Part shown: positions 25,992 through 36,800 of the stretch, in pieces
How the letters are laid out: each line of letters begins with the position of its first letter
Position numbering within the stretch: the stretch's first letter is position 1
Origin: Anaerolineae bacterium
Lineage (GTDB): Bacteria; Chloroflexota; Anaerolineae; Promineifilales; Promineifilaceae
Direction of reading: 5' to 3'
Assembly (NCBI GenBank): GCA_030425205.1
Contig: JAUIAP010000008.1
Span: 1 to 64,000 of the forward strand
Length of the DNA stretch: 64,000 nucleotides
Position numbers and translations under genes: made by a program
The notes under the pieces: generated by a model
What the model saw: the letters and a program-made list of their open reading frames with translations, nothing else
The model's database searches: none
Told to the model about the DNA's origin: nothing

Positions 25992-26171
25992 ACCGCTGTC
26001 TGTTGGTTCATCATCTGGTTCTGATGCATCTTCCTCGGTTGGGTCTGTCTCGCCGCCTGTATCGGGGGCGACCGTTGGGTCTACTTCCGGTGTACTGCCA
26101 CCGCAAGCGACCAAGAGTAAAAGGGCAATAAGCATGGCGGTTACAAGCCGCCACTTTCGTGTGGATAACAT
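23433..26171 (-). CDS. Sugar-binding lipoprotein with two tandem family-1 binding domains
   Basis: The protein has 912 residues from the ATG preceded by AAGGAG. The lipobox LLLVACGGS fixes a lipid anchor at about residue 23. An acidic linker leads to two nearly identical binding domains of about 415 residues each. The first begins VSMWYHGAGNETERAIL, ends GPDIQNDPISQG, and is followed by a short acidic linker. The second begins with the same VSMWYHGAGNETERAIL and runs to the stop. Both keep DNPWTLEEFDAALETLQ, QWNGNWAALGA and PAPDFGNGSRIGAGSW. Ordinary members have one domain of about 430 residues, so this is an internal doubling. It feeds the two permeases. The copies are offset by 1311 bp. 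Confidence 0.92.
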   Translation of the reverse strand: MLSTRKWRLVTAMLIALLLLVACGGSTPEVDPTVAPDTGGETDPTEEDASEPDDEPTDSGEAAAVSMWYHGAGNETERAILLSIVDSFNSSQSSCMVEIADFPQESYNESVVAAALAGDLPDIIDVDGPVMPNWAWAEYMQPLDLPAGALDGFLPGAVGEWNGEVYSVGLWDAAIAMFARRSVLEANDIRIPTLDNPWTLEEFDAALETLQATGDFDNALDVGMAWTGEWYPYAFSPFMQSFGGDIIDRSTFTTAEGAINGEEAMAFGEWWQSLFDRGLVPGTSQDGADRDTGFLDGKYALQWNGNWAALGALEAFGDDVLFLPAPDFGNGSRIGAGSWQFGISADSQNVECANDFIAHAIQDEFLAAFSDGTGLVPSTRSAAALTENYAPGGPLEPFFALSNQQATLRPPTPAYLSAALTFEKALADIANGADVADALDAAADEINADLEANSNYGFDGSEVGPDIQNDPISQGTVAPMEDAGVTDEDDAMPEGNGEMAPVSMWYHGAGNETERAILLSIVDSFNSSQTSCEVSIQDFPQESYNESIVAAALAGDLPDIIDVDGPVMPNWAWAEYMQPLDLPAGATDGFLAGALGEWNGELYSVGLWDAAIAMFARRSVLEANDIRIPTLDNPWTLEEFDAALETLQATGDFDNALDVGMAWTGEWYPYAFSPLMQSFGGDIIDRSTFTTAEGAINGDEAIAFGEWWQSLFDRGLVPGTSQDGADRDTGFLDGKYALQWNGNWAALGAVEAFGDDVLFLPAPDFGNGSRIGAGSWQFGVSADSQQPECANAFIAHAIQDEFLAAFSDGTGLVPSTRSAAALTENYAEGGPLEVFFALSDEQATLRPPTPAYLSAALTFEKALADIANGADVLDALDAAADEINADLEANSNYGFDGSEVGPDIQNDAIANQ

Positions 26172-26223
26172 TTGATATTCTCCTTCAGTTGAATGAAGTT
26201 GTAAGGTGGGGTTTATTCCCCAA

Positions 26224-26231
26224 CGTTTACG
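26224..26231. promoter_or_regulatory. Candidate LacI-type site CGTTTACG before the binding-protein gene
   Basis: The CGTTTACG core lies in AACGTTTACGG, next to a GGGG-N6-CCCC mini-hairpin at 26211-26222. It matches the site at 18382-18392 in the same locus. It is about 50 bp upstream of the start codon. Confidence 0.4.
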
Positions 26232-26349
26232 GCAATTCCTGAATAAAACGTAACGCGAAGAGCATAAGAAATGATAACTGGTAAGTGACAAGCAAATGCT
26301 TAGCACCTATCACATATCGCTTACGGCCACGCTGCATTACAATTACATG

Positions 26350-27369
26350 TCATGTAGATTCCCGCACCACAAGCGGACAATCCAACATTTTCTGCTTCGG
26401 TTCATTATCTGCACCCTCAATCAGGCCAAGCAGATGTTCCATCGCCCACTTTCCCATCGCATAATGGGGTAACGCCATTGTGGTTAATGCGGGATAAAGA
26501 TGGGCTGCGATGATTTCGTGGTTGTCAAAACCGACAATGGCGACATCATCGGGGATAGATAAATTCAAGTTATGGAGCGCGTTGTACACGCCCATCACAA
26601 TTCGGTCGTTATAACAGAACAGTGCAGTCGGCCGATCTGCCCGCTGCATCAATTCCTTCGTCGCATCATAGCCACCGACTGGCAACGCTTCCCCCATGAC
26701 AACGAGCGTGGGGTCAAACGGAACGTCAAACTCGGCGAGTGCTTGGCGGTAGCCATTTAATCGGCCGATTTTCGCCGCCGTATCTTTAATTGCTGTGATA
26801 TGCCCGATCCGTCGATGCCCTTTTTCTAGCAGATGTTTCGTCGCATCATAACCACCCTTGACCTCGTTTGGCACAACGGATGGCAACGATTGATCTTCTG
26901 CGTAGCAATCTAATAAGACGGTTGGGACTTCTAAAATATTGGTGGGTGGGGTCACGGGGCGGTGGTACATGGCACCGTAGATGATGCCATCCACCTGACG
27001 ATCCAGCAGCATGTTCACCGCTGTCTGCTTGAGATCGCCCTTTCCGTTGGTGTTAATCGAAAGCAGTAAAACTTTGTCTTCCCACGCACGATCTTGTGCG
27101 CCTTGCAAAATTTCGCCTGCGTAGGGGGTTGTGCCAATGCTGTCGGAGATAAAGCCGATGGTGTTGGTGCGGTCAGCGCGGAGGCTGCGGGCGAGCGTAT
27201 TCGGCCGATAGCCTAGCTCGTTCACCGCATCCCAAATTCGCTCTTTGGTCGAATCTGGAATGTTCATGTCGCGGCCGTTCAGTACAAAAGAAACCGTCGT
27301 GCGCGAAACCCCCACTTTTGTGGCGACATCTTGCATGGAAGGTCGTTTGGTGCGTTTTTTCGTCTTCAT
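26350..27369 (-). CDS. LacI-family transcriptional regulator of the sugar locus
   Basis: The protein has 339 residues. The HTH and hinge helix are at about 11-66 (SMQDVATKVGVSRTTVSFVL, then LGYRPNTLARSLR). The effector domain follows, with TNTIGFISDSIGTTPYAGEI and the dimerisation segments typical of periplasmic-binding-like LacI proteins (PTALFCYNDRIVMGVYNAL, VAIVGFDNHEI). It heads the locus in the same orientation, upstream of the binding-protein gene, and is therefore the likely local repressor responding to the imported sugar. Candidate targets are the CGTTTACG sites at 26224 and 18384. Confidence 0.93.
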   Translation of the reverse strand: MKTKKRTKRPSMQDVATKVGVSRTTVSFVLNGRDMNIPDSTKERIWDAVNELGYRPNTLARSLRADRTNTIGFISDSIGTTPYAGEILQGAQDRAWEDKVLLLSINTNGKGDLKQTAVNMLLDRQVDGIIYGAMYHRPVTPPTNILEVPTVLLDCYAEDQSLPSVVPNEVKGGYDATKHLLEKGHRRIGHITAIKDTAAKIGRLNGYRQALAEFDVPFDPTLVVMGEALPVGGYDATKELMQRADRPTALFCYNDRIVMGVYNALHNLNLSIPDDVAIVGFDNHEIIAAHLYPALTTMALPHYAMGKWAMEHLLGLIEGADNEPKQKMLDCPLVVREST

Positions 27370-27401
27370 GGTGACGGATTGTACTGTCTCGGTGCGCTTT
27401 G

Positions 27402-27453
27402 TGTTACTAACAGCTAATCGGTTTACTATAACGTGTTAGTTACTCGTGTTAGT
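27402..27453. promoter_or_regulatory. Palindrome and direct repeats upstream of the LacI gene
   Basis: TGTTA-C-TAACA is a perfect palindrome at 27402-27412, and CGTGTTAGT occurs twice (27432-27440 and 27445-27453) with 13-bp spacing. The placement, 33-84 bp before the LacI start, fits an autoregulatory operator, but the sequence differs from the CGTTTACG sites. Confidence 0.4.
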
Positions 27454-27558
27454 AGTTTACAGGAAATTCTTATGCTGTCAAGAATTTATTGATTTTCAAT
27501 TTCTCCCCGACGACAGCAATTAATTCTTGCCAGCGACGACATTGCTGTCATGACTAAC

Positions 27559-27632
27559 TACAGCGTAAAGTAAGTCCTGTCATACCTGCGCAGGCGGGAA
27601 TGACCATGCCATAAAATTTACTTTACGCTGTA
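27559..27632. repeat. 74-bp inverted-repeat element (MITE-like), copy 1
   Basis: The ends TACAGCGTAAAGTAA and TTACTTTACGCTGTA are perfect 15-bp inverted repeats. The interior holds the palindrome CCTGCGCAGG between GTCAT/ATGAC steps. CTAAC flanks both sides directly, a possible 5-bp target duplication. Two related copies occur at 47782-47855 and 49181-49227. It encodes nothing, so any mobility would be borrowed from an enzyme elsewhere. Confidence 0.75.
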
Positions 27633-27760
27633 CTAACGCGACGAGGGCTTACACTGCCTATTGTTGGGTAGCTGGCAGCAGCAGTGGGTGGTTTGCAAGA
27701 TCCCAAGCTCGTGCGGGATGCACTTAGAGACGGGCAAATGGGGCAATGGCATTACGACAT

Positions 27761-30685
27761 TTAGAGAGGCAAATGCTTGAGTTGCGGCGAAAGAAGCTGG
27801 TCAATCAATCGCAAAATCGACTGGGGCTGCCCGCGAACGGGCAAATTAGCGGCAAAGTTCTGTACCGTTTCCAAAATAAATGGGTAGACATTCTCTGTGT
27901 GCAGGACGGTTGCGAACAGATCGGCCGCGAACTGCTGCTGTTGGGAATCGGCCGATTCTCCCAAACATCGCCCCATTATCACGCACAACCACTGCTGTGC
28001 CTTACGGTCATCATCGATCACCGCATACAGCAACGCTTCCCGCACAAGCTGCCAGCCACTCTCCCGCTGACCGCGCATCACCCTGACCTCTCCCAAGTTT
28101 GCCAACGCCTGCGTTGTATGCTTGCGTAAGCCCGCCCGTCGCGCCAGCAGCAACGCCTCGCTCATCATGCGCTCAGCATCGGCCAAATCTCCCCACTTGT
28201 AGGCCAGCGATCCGCGATTTTGCAGATTGTCGATGATGCTCGGCAGATGCCCGATCTTGCGAAACAGTGCCAACGCTTCCTCAAAAGAGTTAACGGCCAG
28301 CTCGCGATCCTCTTTAAGTGTCGCCCAGTTGCCCATCCATTTGAGCGTATGGGCGATCTGTGCGCTCTCCCCAAGCTGATAGGCGAGACGCAAACTGCGC
28401 GTCAGATATTGCCATGAGAGATCAAAATCACGTGGCTGTGTAAAAAGCAGTGCCGCCGCCTGTGCGCGTAATGCCAGCACCATCCCGCGTCGCTCAGCAC
28501 AGCGTTCAAAGATAGCAAACGCCTGCCCAAACTTGCTGACCGCATAGGCGTGATTATTTTGACGGGTGGCGATATTGCCCAGCAGATAGTGTGTGAGCGC
28601 AATTTCGGCCGAATCCTCCCCCACCCCAATCATCGCTTCCAGTCGCTCGTCATCGACCGAACTGCGCAGCGCCTGTTTCAACAACCCGATCCGATTGAGC
28701 AACACGTGGCGCACCGCGACCGTTTCTGTGGCCGCAATCCCCTCCTCAAACAGCGTCATCGTGTGGCTCAAATTGGTGTCGCCAAGCGCATATTCAACCA
28801 GCGCATCCGCCGCCAGCAGTTGCAGCGCGTCCGCCCCGTTTCCCACCGCCCACCGCCACGCCTGCCGCACATTCCCAATCGCCCGCGTCATCGCCTCCCG
28901 CTTCCCACGCCGCATGTCGGGGAGCTGCTGAGCCGCAAAATTCAGGTAGTATGCGGCGTGCTCTTGGGCATATCGCGCATGATTTTGTGTGGGTAGGGAG
29001 CGAATCCACTGGCTCAACAGGGGATGAATTTGATACTGCTGCTCGCTGAGATGGAGCAAGGCGTGCTGCACAAGTTGCCTTAGCTCAGACAGTGTGATAC
29101 CCGTGATCTGGCACGCGGCGAGCGTATCAAAATCGGCCGAAAACAACGCCAACGCCCCCATCTTCTCCTGTAGCGATGGTGACAACGCCCCCCAAGTCTG
29201 TTCAAACAGCCGCGTCAGACTGCGATGACGCGGTGCGATGTCGCGCCAGTGGCTGCTCAATACACCGACATCCTCCTGTAAAAGCGCGATCAGGTGGCGG
29301 GGCGAACTGTACGCTAAGGCGGTGGCGCATAGCTCAATCGCCAGCGGCAGACCCGCCGTGAGGGAGAGTAGCTGCTGCAATTCGGCCGAATCACCCGCCT
29401 GTCGCTCGTCGGGCAGTCGCTCACGCAAAAGCTGCATCGCGGGAGAGTTCTCGCCCTGCAACGCCAATCCCGTGAGCGTCTCAACATGCTCGTTCTTTAA
29501 TCCAAGCGGCACCCGCGAGGTCACCAAAATTTTTAACTGTGGCAGCGATTGCAACATCTGCGTAATCAGCGGCGACGCGGGATGCAGGTATTCAAAATTG
29601 TCGAGGATCAACAACGCGCTCTTCTGTTTAAAGTAGTGAAGCAGGCGCGTCAGGGAATCGACGTTTGTGTCTTGCGGCAGTCGTAACGCGCTTGCAATGG
29701 TATCGGCGACTGCGCCAATCATGTCGGCTGCATCCGCCGCGACCGATGCCAGCGGCACAAACCAAACACCGTCGAAAAACTGTTCAATGACCGCGTACCC
29801 AATTGCCTGTGCGAACGTCGTTTTGCCGCTGCCACCCATCCCTGTCAGCGTGATGAGCTGTGGCGTTGGCTGTTGTAACAGCGTGATGAGGGATTGGAAC
29901 TGGAATTTTCGACCGAAAAATAGCGGCGCATGACCGGGCAAGTTGCCGCGCTGTCCGAGCTGCCTCTGCTGCTGCAACTGCGCGCGCACCGTCTCAACGA
30001 GCGACTCAGTCGCCTCACTCAGCTCGCTCCCCAGCCCCTCGACAAGCAGTTTGCGACACAGTTCATACTGCGTCAATGCCGCATCATAGCGTCCTGCCTG
30101 ACTGTATAGCTCGATCAGATGACGATGGGCTGGCTCATGCCAATCGTCCAGCTTGAGCCGCCGCTGCGCGACCTTAATCGCCTCGCCAAGCTGATTGCCA
30201 TACGCCAACGCATTGGCTAAACGGTACAAAAGTTCATGCACGCGCCGTTCCCAATAGGTCACCTGCTCTGACTGCCAATTTTCTAATTCTGGCAGGTCAT
30301 CTATTTCTAACCCCGCCAAAAATCGCCCCTGATAAAGCGTTTCAGCCTGCCTCAAATCACTGACGGCGACCGACTCTGCCAGCTTGTCAAATTGCAGCAC
30401 GTCAACCCTGGCCAACATTTCTGGCGCGATGGCAATGCTGTCACCATGTAGCGTGACCCATACCCCCACACACTTCTTGATGTTGTTCAATGTCCAGCTA
30501 AGATTGCGCCGTCCTTTCTGTTCACTCTGCGTCGGCCAAAAAAGATCGACTAAGCGGCTACGTGTGTAGCTGCTCTGCTCAACCGCCAAGAATGCAAGGA
30601 AAAGCAGAGATTTCGGCCGAAGTTTTGAGACAGTCACCCCATCGACCAACAGTTGCGGCGTGCCAAATAGCTGTAATGATTGCAT
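27761..30685 (-). CDS. SARP-type regulator: DNA-binding / BTAD / NTPase / TPR
   Basis: The protein has about 974 residues, starting at MQSLQLFGTPQLLVDG, the usual beginning of an OmpR-like winged-helix domain (about 1-90: KSLLFLAFLAVEQ, RSRLVDLFWP). A BTAD domain follows (about 95-240, ENWQSEQVTYWERRVHELLY). A STAND NTPase then carries P-loop GMGGSGKTTF near 285 and Walker B LLILDNFEYLHP. C-terminal TPR-like repeats follow. The frame is open 243 bp further up, but that part lacks homology features. SARPs activate target promoters; the adjacent giant surface-protein gene is a candidate target on the same strand. Confidence 0.87.
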   Translation of the reverse strand: MQSLQLFGTPQLLVDGVTVSKLRPKSLLFLAFLAVEQSSYTRSRLVDLFWPTQSEQKGRRNLSWTLNNIKKCVGVWVTLHGDSIAIAPEMLARVDVLQFDKLAESVAVSDLRQAETLYQGRFLAGLEIDDLPELENWQSEQVTYWERRVHELLYRLANALAYGNQLGEAIKVAQRRLKLDDWHEPAHRHLIELYSQAGRYDAALTQYELCRKLLVEGLGSELSEATESLVETVRAQLQQQRQLGQRGNLPGHAPLFFGRKFQFQSLITLLQQPTPQLITLTGMGGSGKTTFAQAIGYAVIEQFFDGVWFVPLASVAADAADMIGAVADTIASALRLPQDTNVDSLTRLLHYFKQKSALLILDNFEYLHPASPLITQMLQSLPQLKILVTSRVPLGLKNEHVETLTGLALQGENSPAMQLLRERLPDERQAGDSAELQQLLSLTAGLPLAIELCATALAYSSPRHLIALLQEDVGVLSSHWRDIAPRHRSLTRLFEQTWGALSPSLQEKMGALALFSADFDTLAACQITGITLSELRQLVQHALLHLSEQQYQIHPLLSQWIRSLPTQNHARYAQEHAAYYLNFAAQQLPDMRRGKREAMTRAIGNVRQAWRWAVGNGADALQLLAADALVEYALGDTNLSHTMTLFEEGIAATETVAVRHVLLNRIGLLKQALRSSVDDERLEAMIGVGEDSAEIALTHYLLGNIATRQNNHAYAVSKFGQAFAIFERCAERRGMVLALRAQAAALLFTQPRDFDLSWQYLTRSLRLAYQLGESAQIAHTLKWMGNWATLKEDRELAVNSFEEALALFRKIGHLPSIIDNLQNRGSLAYKWGDLADAERMMSEALLLARRAGLRKHTTQALANLGEVRVMRGQRESGWQLVREALLYAVIDDDRKAQQWLCVIMGRCLGESADSQQQQFAADLFATVLHTENVYPFILETVQNFAANLPVRGQPQSILRLIDQLLSPQLKHLPL

Positions 30686-30784
30686 GGAAATAGGTTCTTC
30701 GGGATTACGTATTGACCTCTGGTTTTGCGATACGGCTTCCCAACCCGCTTGTCTTCTCAAAAACCCTTGAAATATAGCATAAAA

Positions 30785-30861
30785 GTGCTGCGTATTTTTT
30801 GTACGCAGCACCTTGGAAAAGTGGTGCGTGGTGCGTGGTGCGTAATCCACGCACCACGCAC
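30785..30861 (-). terminator. Two hairpins after the giant surface-protein gene
   Basis: Hairpin one pairs GTGCTGCGTA with TACGCAGCAC around a TTTTTTG loop. Hairpin two pairs GTGCGTGGTGCGT with ACGCACCACGCAC, a perfect 13-bp stem with a 5-nt loop. They lie between the stop of the giant gene and the start of the SARP-type gene, so they probably end the long transcript. Confidence 0.6.
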
Positions 30862-30869
30862 TATGCATG

Positions 30870-33800
30870 TTACAAGTGTTGTTTTCGGCCGATTCTCCGC
30901 CGTCGTCCCACGCTCCATGCGCTCCCAATCAGCAACACACCCGCCAGCACACCGATGATGGCCGCGTTGCTGTGTGACAACCCGACCTGCACGAGATCAA
31001 CCGCCGTCTTTTCGCGGTCAACAAAGAACGGCCCGACAAAGCGTGCGTTGTCCGCCATATCATACGCCTCAACCGTCAGCGTATAGCGTTCGGTGTAGCG
31101 CACCGTTGTCGCGTCAAACGACCATTGATCGCCGTTGACCGTCGCCTCCGACCATGTTGTGTCTTCATACTGCCGCTCGACGCGCACGAAGATTTTGTCC
31201 AGTTCACCGCCGTCGCTGACCATTCCCTCCAGCATACCACTCGCAACCACGTCGCCAACCATCGCGTTGGTGACAGTGATGACGGGTGCAACGGTGTCGA
31301 TGCGGAAATCGCTTGTGATAGGCTGCGACAGATTGCCGACCGCGTCCGTCCCCGTCACGACGAGCGTAACGGTCAGGCCGTCTGTGTCGGCGATCGGCAG
31401 GTCGGTCGCCCAGCGGCCAGATGCCGCGCTGTCTGGATTGACGTCGAGCGTTTGGCACGCGCCGTTGAGACAAATTTCGGCCGATTCCGCCTCCCGATCA
31501 TCCGTCACCAGTCCAGTCAGTCGCCCTTCACCCATGCCGATATACCCATCATCCAGTGCGCCGTCTTCAAACGTTACCGTCGGCGCGTTGGTGTCCACGA
31601 TCAGCGTCTTCCATGCCGACCAATCGCCCACGTTGCCGTATTCGTCCGTGCCGCGCACGCGAGTGTCAATCGACGCAAGCCCTGTCAAATCGCCCGGATT
31701 CCATTCGCACGTCCACTGCTTATCAGCGGGGCGTGGGTCGGGACACTGGATCAGGGCGCGTGCCGCCTGTGGTCGCGTTTCGAGTTCGACCAGCGGAACC
31801 CCGCTTTCGTCTTCGACCGTTCCCACAATCGTTTGCGTGATTGGGCGCACGTAGGTCGTCGGTGCGTCAATCGTGATGGCGGATGGCGGCGCGGTGTCCA
31901 CATCGTGTTGCAGCCAGAACCAGTCGTAGCTTCCGTGTTCGCCGTCGCTGAGGGCGGCGTTAAGTTCGGCCGAATCTCCATCCAGACCACTATCGATCCG
32001 CCCCGTCACGACAACTTCACCACTTTCGCCCGCCGCAACATCCCCAATGCTCACCGTTGTGCCGCCGTCTAGCACCAGCGCACCATATTGCGTCAAGTCG
32101 AGCGTCACGTCCGTCACCGTCTCCGCGCCGTTGTTGGCGTAGCGAATCGTATATGTCACGACTGCGCCATCCCCCAGCGGCAGCGGGTCAACGTCAAACG
32201 GCAGGGCAACATCGATCTCGCCATCGCTATCCGCATCGAGCGGCACATCGGGTGTCAAAATGTCGAGCAGATCGCTTTCCAAGTAACCGAGCGAGACCGC
32301 CGCCTGTTCGCTTTCAATTGAAAGCACGAGGTCGCTATCGGCAAAGCGTCCCGCGTTGGGAACTTGTCCAAACGCCAGCGATGACCACTCGTGATAGAGC
32401 GTTAAGTCGTAGTCGCTCAGATCACGTCCAGCGGCGAGGCGGTTGATGACGCGCTCGCTGTTGAGCGGATTATGGTCAGGCGCGGCCGCCCATAATTTCA
32501 GTGCATCTTGCTCACTGGCAACCGCCAGCAAGCCGAGCGGCGAACTGTTGTCGATGCCAAGTTGGGCAAACGGCAGCAGCGCGTCAATCGTCAAGTCGTC
32601 GCGCTCAAACTGCGTCGCGTCGAGCGTGGCGACGGCGTTCCAACCAGCCGTCCATTCGTAGAGCGTCGCCGTTTTGGTCACGATGAGCATGTGGTTGGGT
32701 GTCATGCCAGCGGGGAAGCCGATGTTGCTGCCGCTGTTATAGGGATCGTAGAGCGTCGTCGCGCCTAGAATGGCGGTGTCGAGGTAGATGTAGAGATCGC
32801 CCTGCGTCTCCCAGTTGCCCCCTTCCCAACGCAAGCGCAGCGCGTCAGCATCCCAGCTTGCAAACAGCTTTTGCGTTCGGCCGATATCGCTATAGGCGCG
32901 TGAGCCAGCGGTGATTTCATTATCGGCCGAAAGCTGCGCCCCTTCCACTGCCCATCTCTCATAGCTCAAATCGTCGATCAGATCGGGCGTTTGAATGCTG
33001 TCGAGGTAGATGGGACCAATCGTCGTCACGTCTTCGTTGCCATGCACGTCCACAAGCACGACATGCCCATAGACTATCTCCGCCTCACCACGCTGTTCAC
33101 TATGCGAATCAGCTGTACCCCCAGCAATGCGCGTCAGCTCAGCCAACGTCGCCGTCTCACTAATTGTCCAGCCAGCGTAAACTGCGTCTACGCCGCTGCC
33201 GTCCGTGACCGCGCCCCACGCTAGCGTAAGCGTCGGATTGAGCGTTTCAATTGTCTGGTACGCTGTGATTACCTGGCCAGCGTGCAAGGCGGTTATCTCC
33301 GCGCTCGGCGGTTCGACATCGACCGTGACCGTTTCGTTGATCGTCGTGACGTTGCCGCCTCTGTCTCTGGCGATGATGGTGACGTTGAGCGATCCGCCGT
33401 CGTTGTTGGCGACATTGAGGGGGAGTTGCCATGTACCGTTGTTGTAATCGGCCGAAATCGCCGCCCCACCATCCAAACGCACCAACACCTGCACAATGCC
33501 CACGTTGTCCGTCGCCGTGCCACTCAAGCGCACGCCGTCAAAGCTGACCGCTGCGCCCACGCCCACAAACAAATTCGCGTCTAGCGTGACCGTCGGCGGC
33601 GTGCCGTCAATCACGACTTCCAGCGGATGCGTCTCCGTTTGGGTGCGCCCCGCCCAATCCTGCACGAGGGACTCGACCGTATAAATGCCATCGCTCGGCG
33701 CGTTCCAGACCGTCGCGTAGGTCGTCTGCGTGAGCGTGCCGGCCGCCCACGTATCGCTGTAAATCTCCTGCCCGTCGACGCGCACCGATAACGCTTGGAG

Positions 33801-36800
33801 GTAGTCACGCGCATACGCGCCACCCTCTAGCAGCACACCCGCACTGCGGCGTGGCGTGCTGTCGTCAGCAAACACGCTGCTGTCGAGAATCGGTTTTTCG
33901 TACGCATCGCTGTCGGGAACAGGGGGTAATTCGGCCGATGCCCCGACCGACCCAAACGCATACCCAACGCTGTACTCGGTGTTGCACGCATAGGTGGTGA
34001 TCCCGTTCGTCACACGCAGGTAGTAACGACCCGTCTCCGCCGCGATTAATTTGAGTGATGGAAGATCGCCCCCGTTGCTTGCGACTAGCGTTGTCCCGTC
34101 GCTGGCAAACAGGTCGATTTGTGGCACGAGCGCGTTGCCGCTTGCATGCACGTCGATCCCAATCGTATGTCCCGCCGTCAGGTCGAGCGCGAACCAGTCG
34201 GCATCATTTGGTGCGCTGATAGTGTGCGCCATACTGCGGACGTTGCGCGTGAGTAAGGTCGCGCTGCCGCTGTCGTTGTCTGGCTCATAACTGTCTGGTG
34301 AACAGGTGGGGGCAGGGTAACCGAGCGCAATGTCGCCGACAAACGCAACGCCACCGACAACGAGCGTGGGCGCACCGCTGCCGTTGATCGGCGCGACTTC
34401 GATTTGCTGCGTGCCACCGTCAAACGCCGACCAGTACAGTTCGGCCGTTACGCTCGACACGGCAAAATCATTATAGCCGCCGCTGGGCTTTTGATAGGTC
34501 GCAAAGACGCACGCATTGACGTTCGCACAGTTCAGGTCTGCCCGGCGCAGTTCGCCGCCGTCGCTCTGCCAGAACAGCCAGTTGCGCTGTGCGTCTATCT
34601 CCAATCGGCTGACGATTGCGCCGCTGAATTGACCGATCACACCCGCACCGTTCACCACCGTCTCGACATTGCTACCGTCGCTCAGGCTGGCCCGCTGGAT
34701 CGCCTCGTCTGCTTGGCTGTGCCAGTAGATGTAGCCATTCGGCCGATCCACCACCATCGCCGGTACAAAGTCGGTTGGAATCGTCAGCAGCGACTCTGTT
34801 ACCAGTGTGGTCATGTCCATGCGCACGATGTCGCCATTCGCGCCTTGTCTATTGAAGTAGTAAAGCGAATCTCCCTCCGCGTCGAGCGTAAATGCAGAGA
34901 TGGAGAAGTCGCCGCTTTCGACCAGCAGCTCGTCATTGAGCCCACCAACGGGAACCCGCTTGAGCGAATTTGTGCTGTCAGCCGTCAGCCAGTAGAGCGT
35001 CTGGTTGATGTTGTCTACGGCGAACTGGTCGATGTTGTTGCTTGCGTCGGTGTAAATGCCGCTGACGCAGCTTCCATCGGTGCAGCCCGTGATGGGCGCA
35101 CGCCTGATGGTGTCGTCGTTGACGAAATAGATTGAATCGGCCGATCCCACCACAGGGGGTGCAACCGTCGGCAGTGGGGTCGGTAGCGGGGTCGCCGTCG
35201 CCGATGGCTGCGGAACGGGTGTCTGCGTCGGCGCGAGAGTCGGCTGGACATACGCTTGCGCGATTCCCGCGTTAGACGGTAGCGCATTCTCAATCACGAC
35301 CTGCGCCACGCCGCCGTTGACGCTCACGCGCATCAGATCGTTGTCAAACACCTGATCGCCGCGTCGTAAGAAGTAGAGATTATCAGCCGCCGCATCGACA
35401 AACAGACCGCTCACATAGCCGCTGTGGTTCGTTACCGTTTCGACGCTGCTGCCGTCTCCTGCGTTGGCGCGTTTGATCGCCTTATCGCCCAAGCTCGCCC
35501 AGTACAGCTTGCCGTCAAACTCATCCAGCGTCAGATGTTGCGTCAGCAGTTCGCCGACGACGAGCGGCGTGACGTTTGAGCCATCGAGGTCGGCTCGCAT
35601 GATCGATGGCTTATTGACAATGCGTGCATCCAAGCCCGCAAAGAAAATGTGACCCCGTGCGCTACTGACGTGCAGCGCGGTTGGGGCGTTGTTTAACGCT
35701 AGCACAACGCTGTCGTTGCTGCTGTTGAGGTCGTAACGATGGATGTCGTTGCCGTCGATCCAGAAAAGGTAGCGTTGCGTCGCGTCGCGGTAGAACGAGA
35801 GGGCGGTCGGTGCGTTGCCCGTGGCGATACGTGCGCCGTTTGTGCCGTCGAGATCGGCGCGTTTGACGCTCCCATCGCTCTGCGTCCAGTAAACCTCTCC
35901 CGCCACGTCATCGACGGCAATTCCGCGAATCAGGAAGTTGGCGTTGTCAATTGCGGGATAGCCGATGATGCCAAACTCCTCGCCGTTGGTTGCGAGATTT
36001 AATCGGCCGATTGCCCCATTCGCGCCCAAATAAACTGACTGTATTGCCGTCTCTGGCGTGGCGGTCGGCTGCGGCGCGGCGACGGTGTATGCGACCTGCG
36101 CACTGTTGTTGCTATAGTTAACTTCGGGCGTGTCGCTGCTGACGGTCGCCTGATTGACGAGCGTTCCCGTCGCACCCGCGTCAACCGCCGCCGTCAATGT
36201 CAACGTCAACGTCTCGTTTGGGGCAAGGTCGGGCAGCGTGCAAATGCCCGTCGGTGTACAGGTGACACTGCTGCTCTGATAGCTCAATCCCGTCGGCAGC
36301 GTATCGGCCAAGACGACGTTGCGTGCTGGCAACAGACCGCTATTTTGCACCGTAATTTGATACGTGATCGTTCCGCCCTGCGGCGCAAGTCCGTGCGGGT
36401 CTGACTTGCCGAGAATTAGGTCGGTCGTCGTGATCGCCCTGCCTGAAATGATGCCAATCGCGGACGCTTCCGCCACGCCGCCAAACGGCACGCTGTCCAT
36501 ATCAAAGAAGGTGCCGACCGCGTTGGAAGACAAATCTCCCTGCTCGATCAGGTTCAAATTGCTCCAATAAGCGTACCCGTTATCGAGTTCGAGCATCCCA
36601 GAGAATCCCTGTGTTTGGACAGAAATGCCGCTATTCTGCACGTCGCTGCCGTCCAGATTTGCGCTGAGAATCGCGTCGCCGCCCGTCGCGCCTAAGCCAA
36701 CAATGGTGCGTAGCCAGTAGATGCGGCTGTCGTCAATGGCGATGTCGGCCGCTGCAAAATCGGGCGCGAGCTCCACGATCATCTCCGCGTTGGAGCCGTC

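Larger units (their letters stand above)
27370..27760. other. Intergenic region between LacI and SARP-type genes
   Basis: It holds the promoter/operator elements of the LacI gene, a 74-bp inverted-repeat element (27559-27632) and about 130 bp of unassigned sequence after the SARP-type gene's stop. No gene was seen. Confidence 0.5.

Noticed and set aside
23433-26171. Assembly artefact as explanation for the duplicated lipoprotein
   Set aside because: The two halves differ at many synonymous positions, so they are not a collapsed or repeated read segment.
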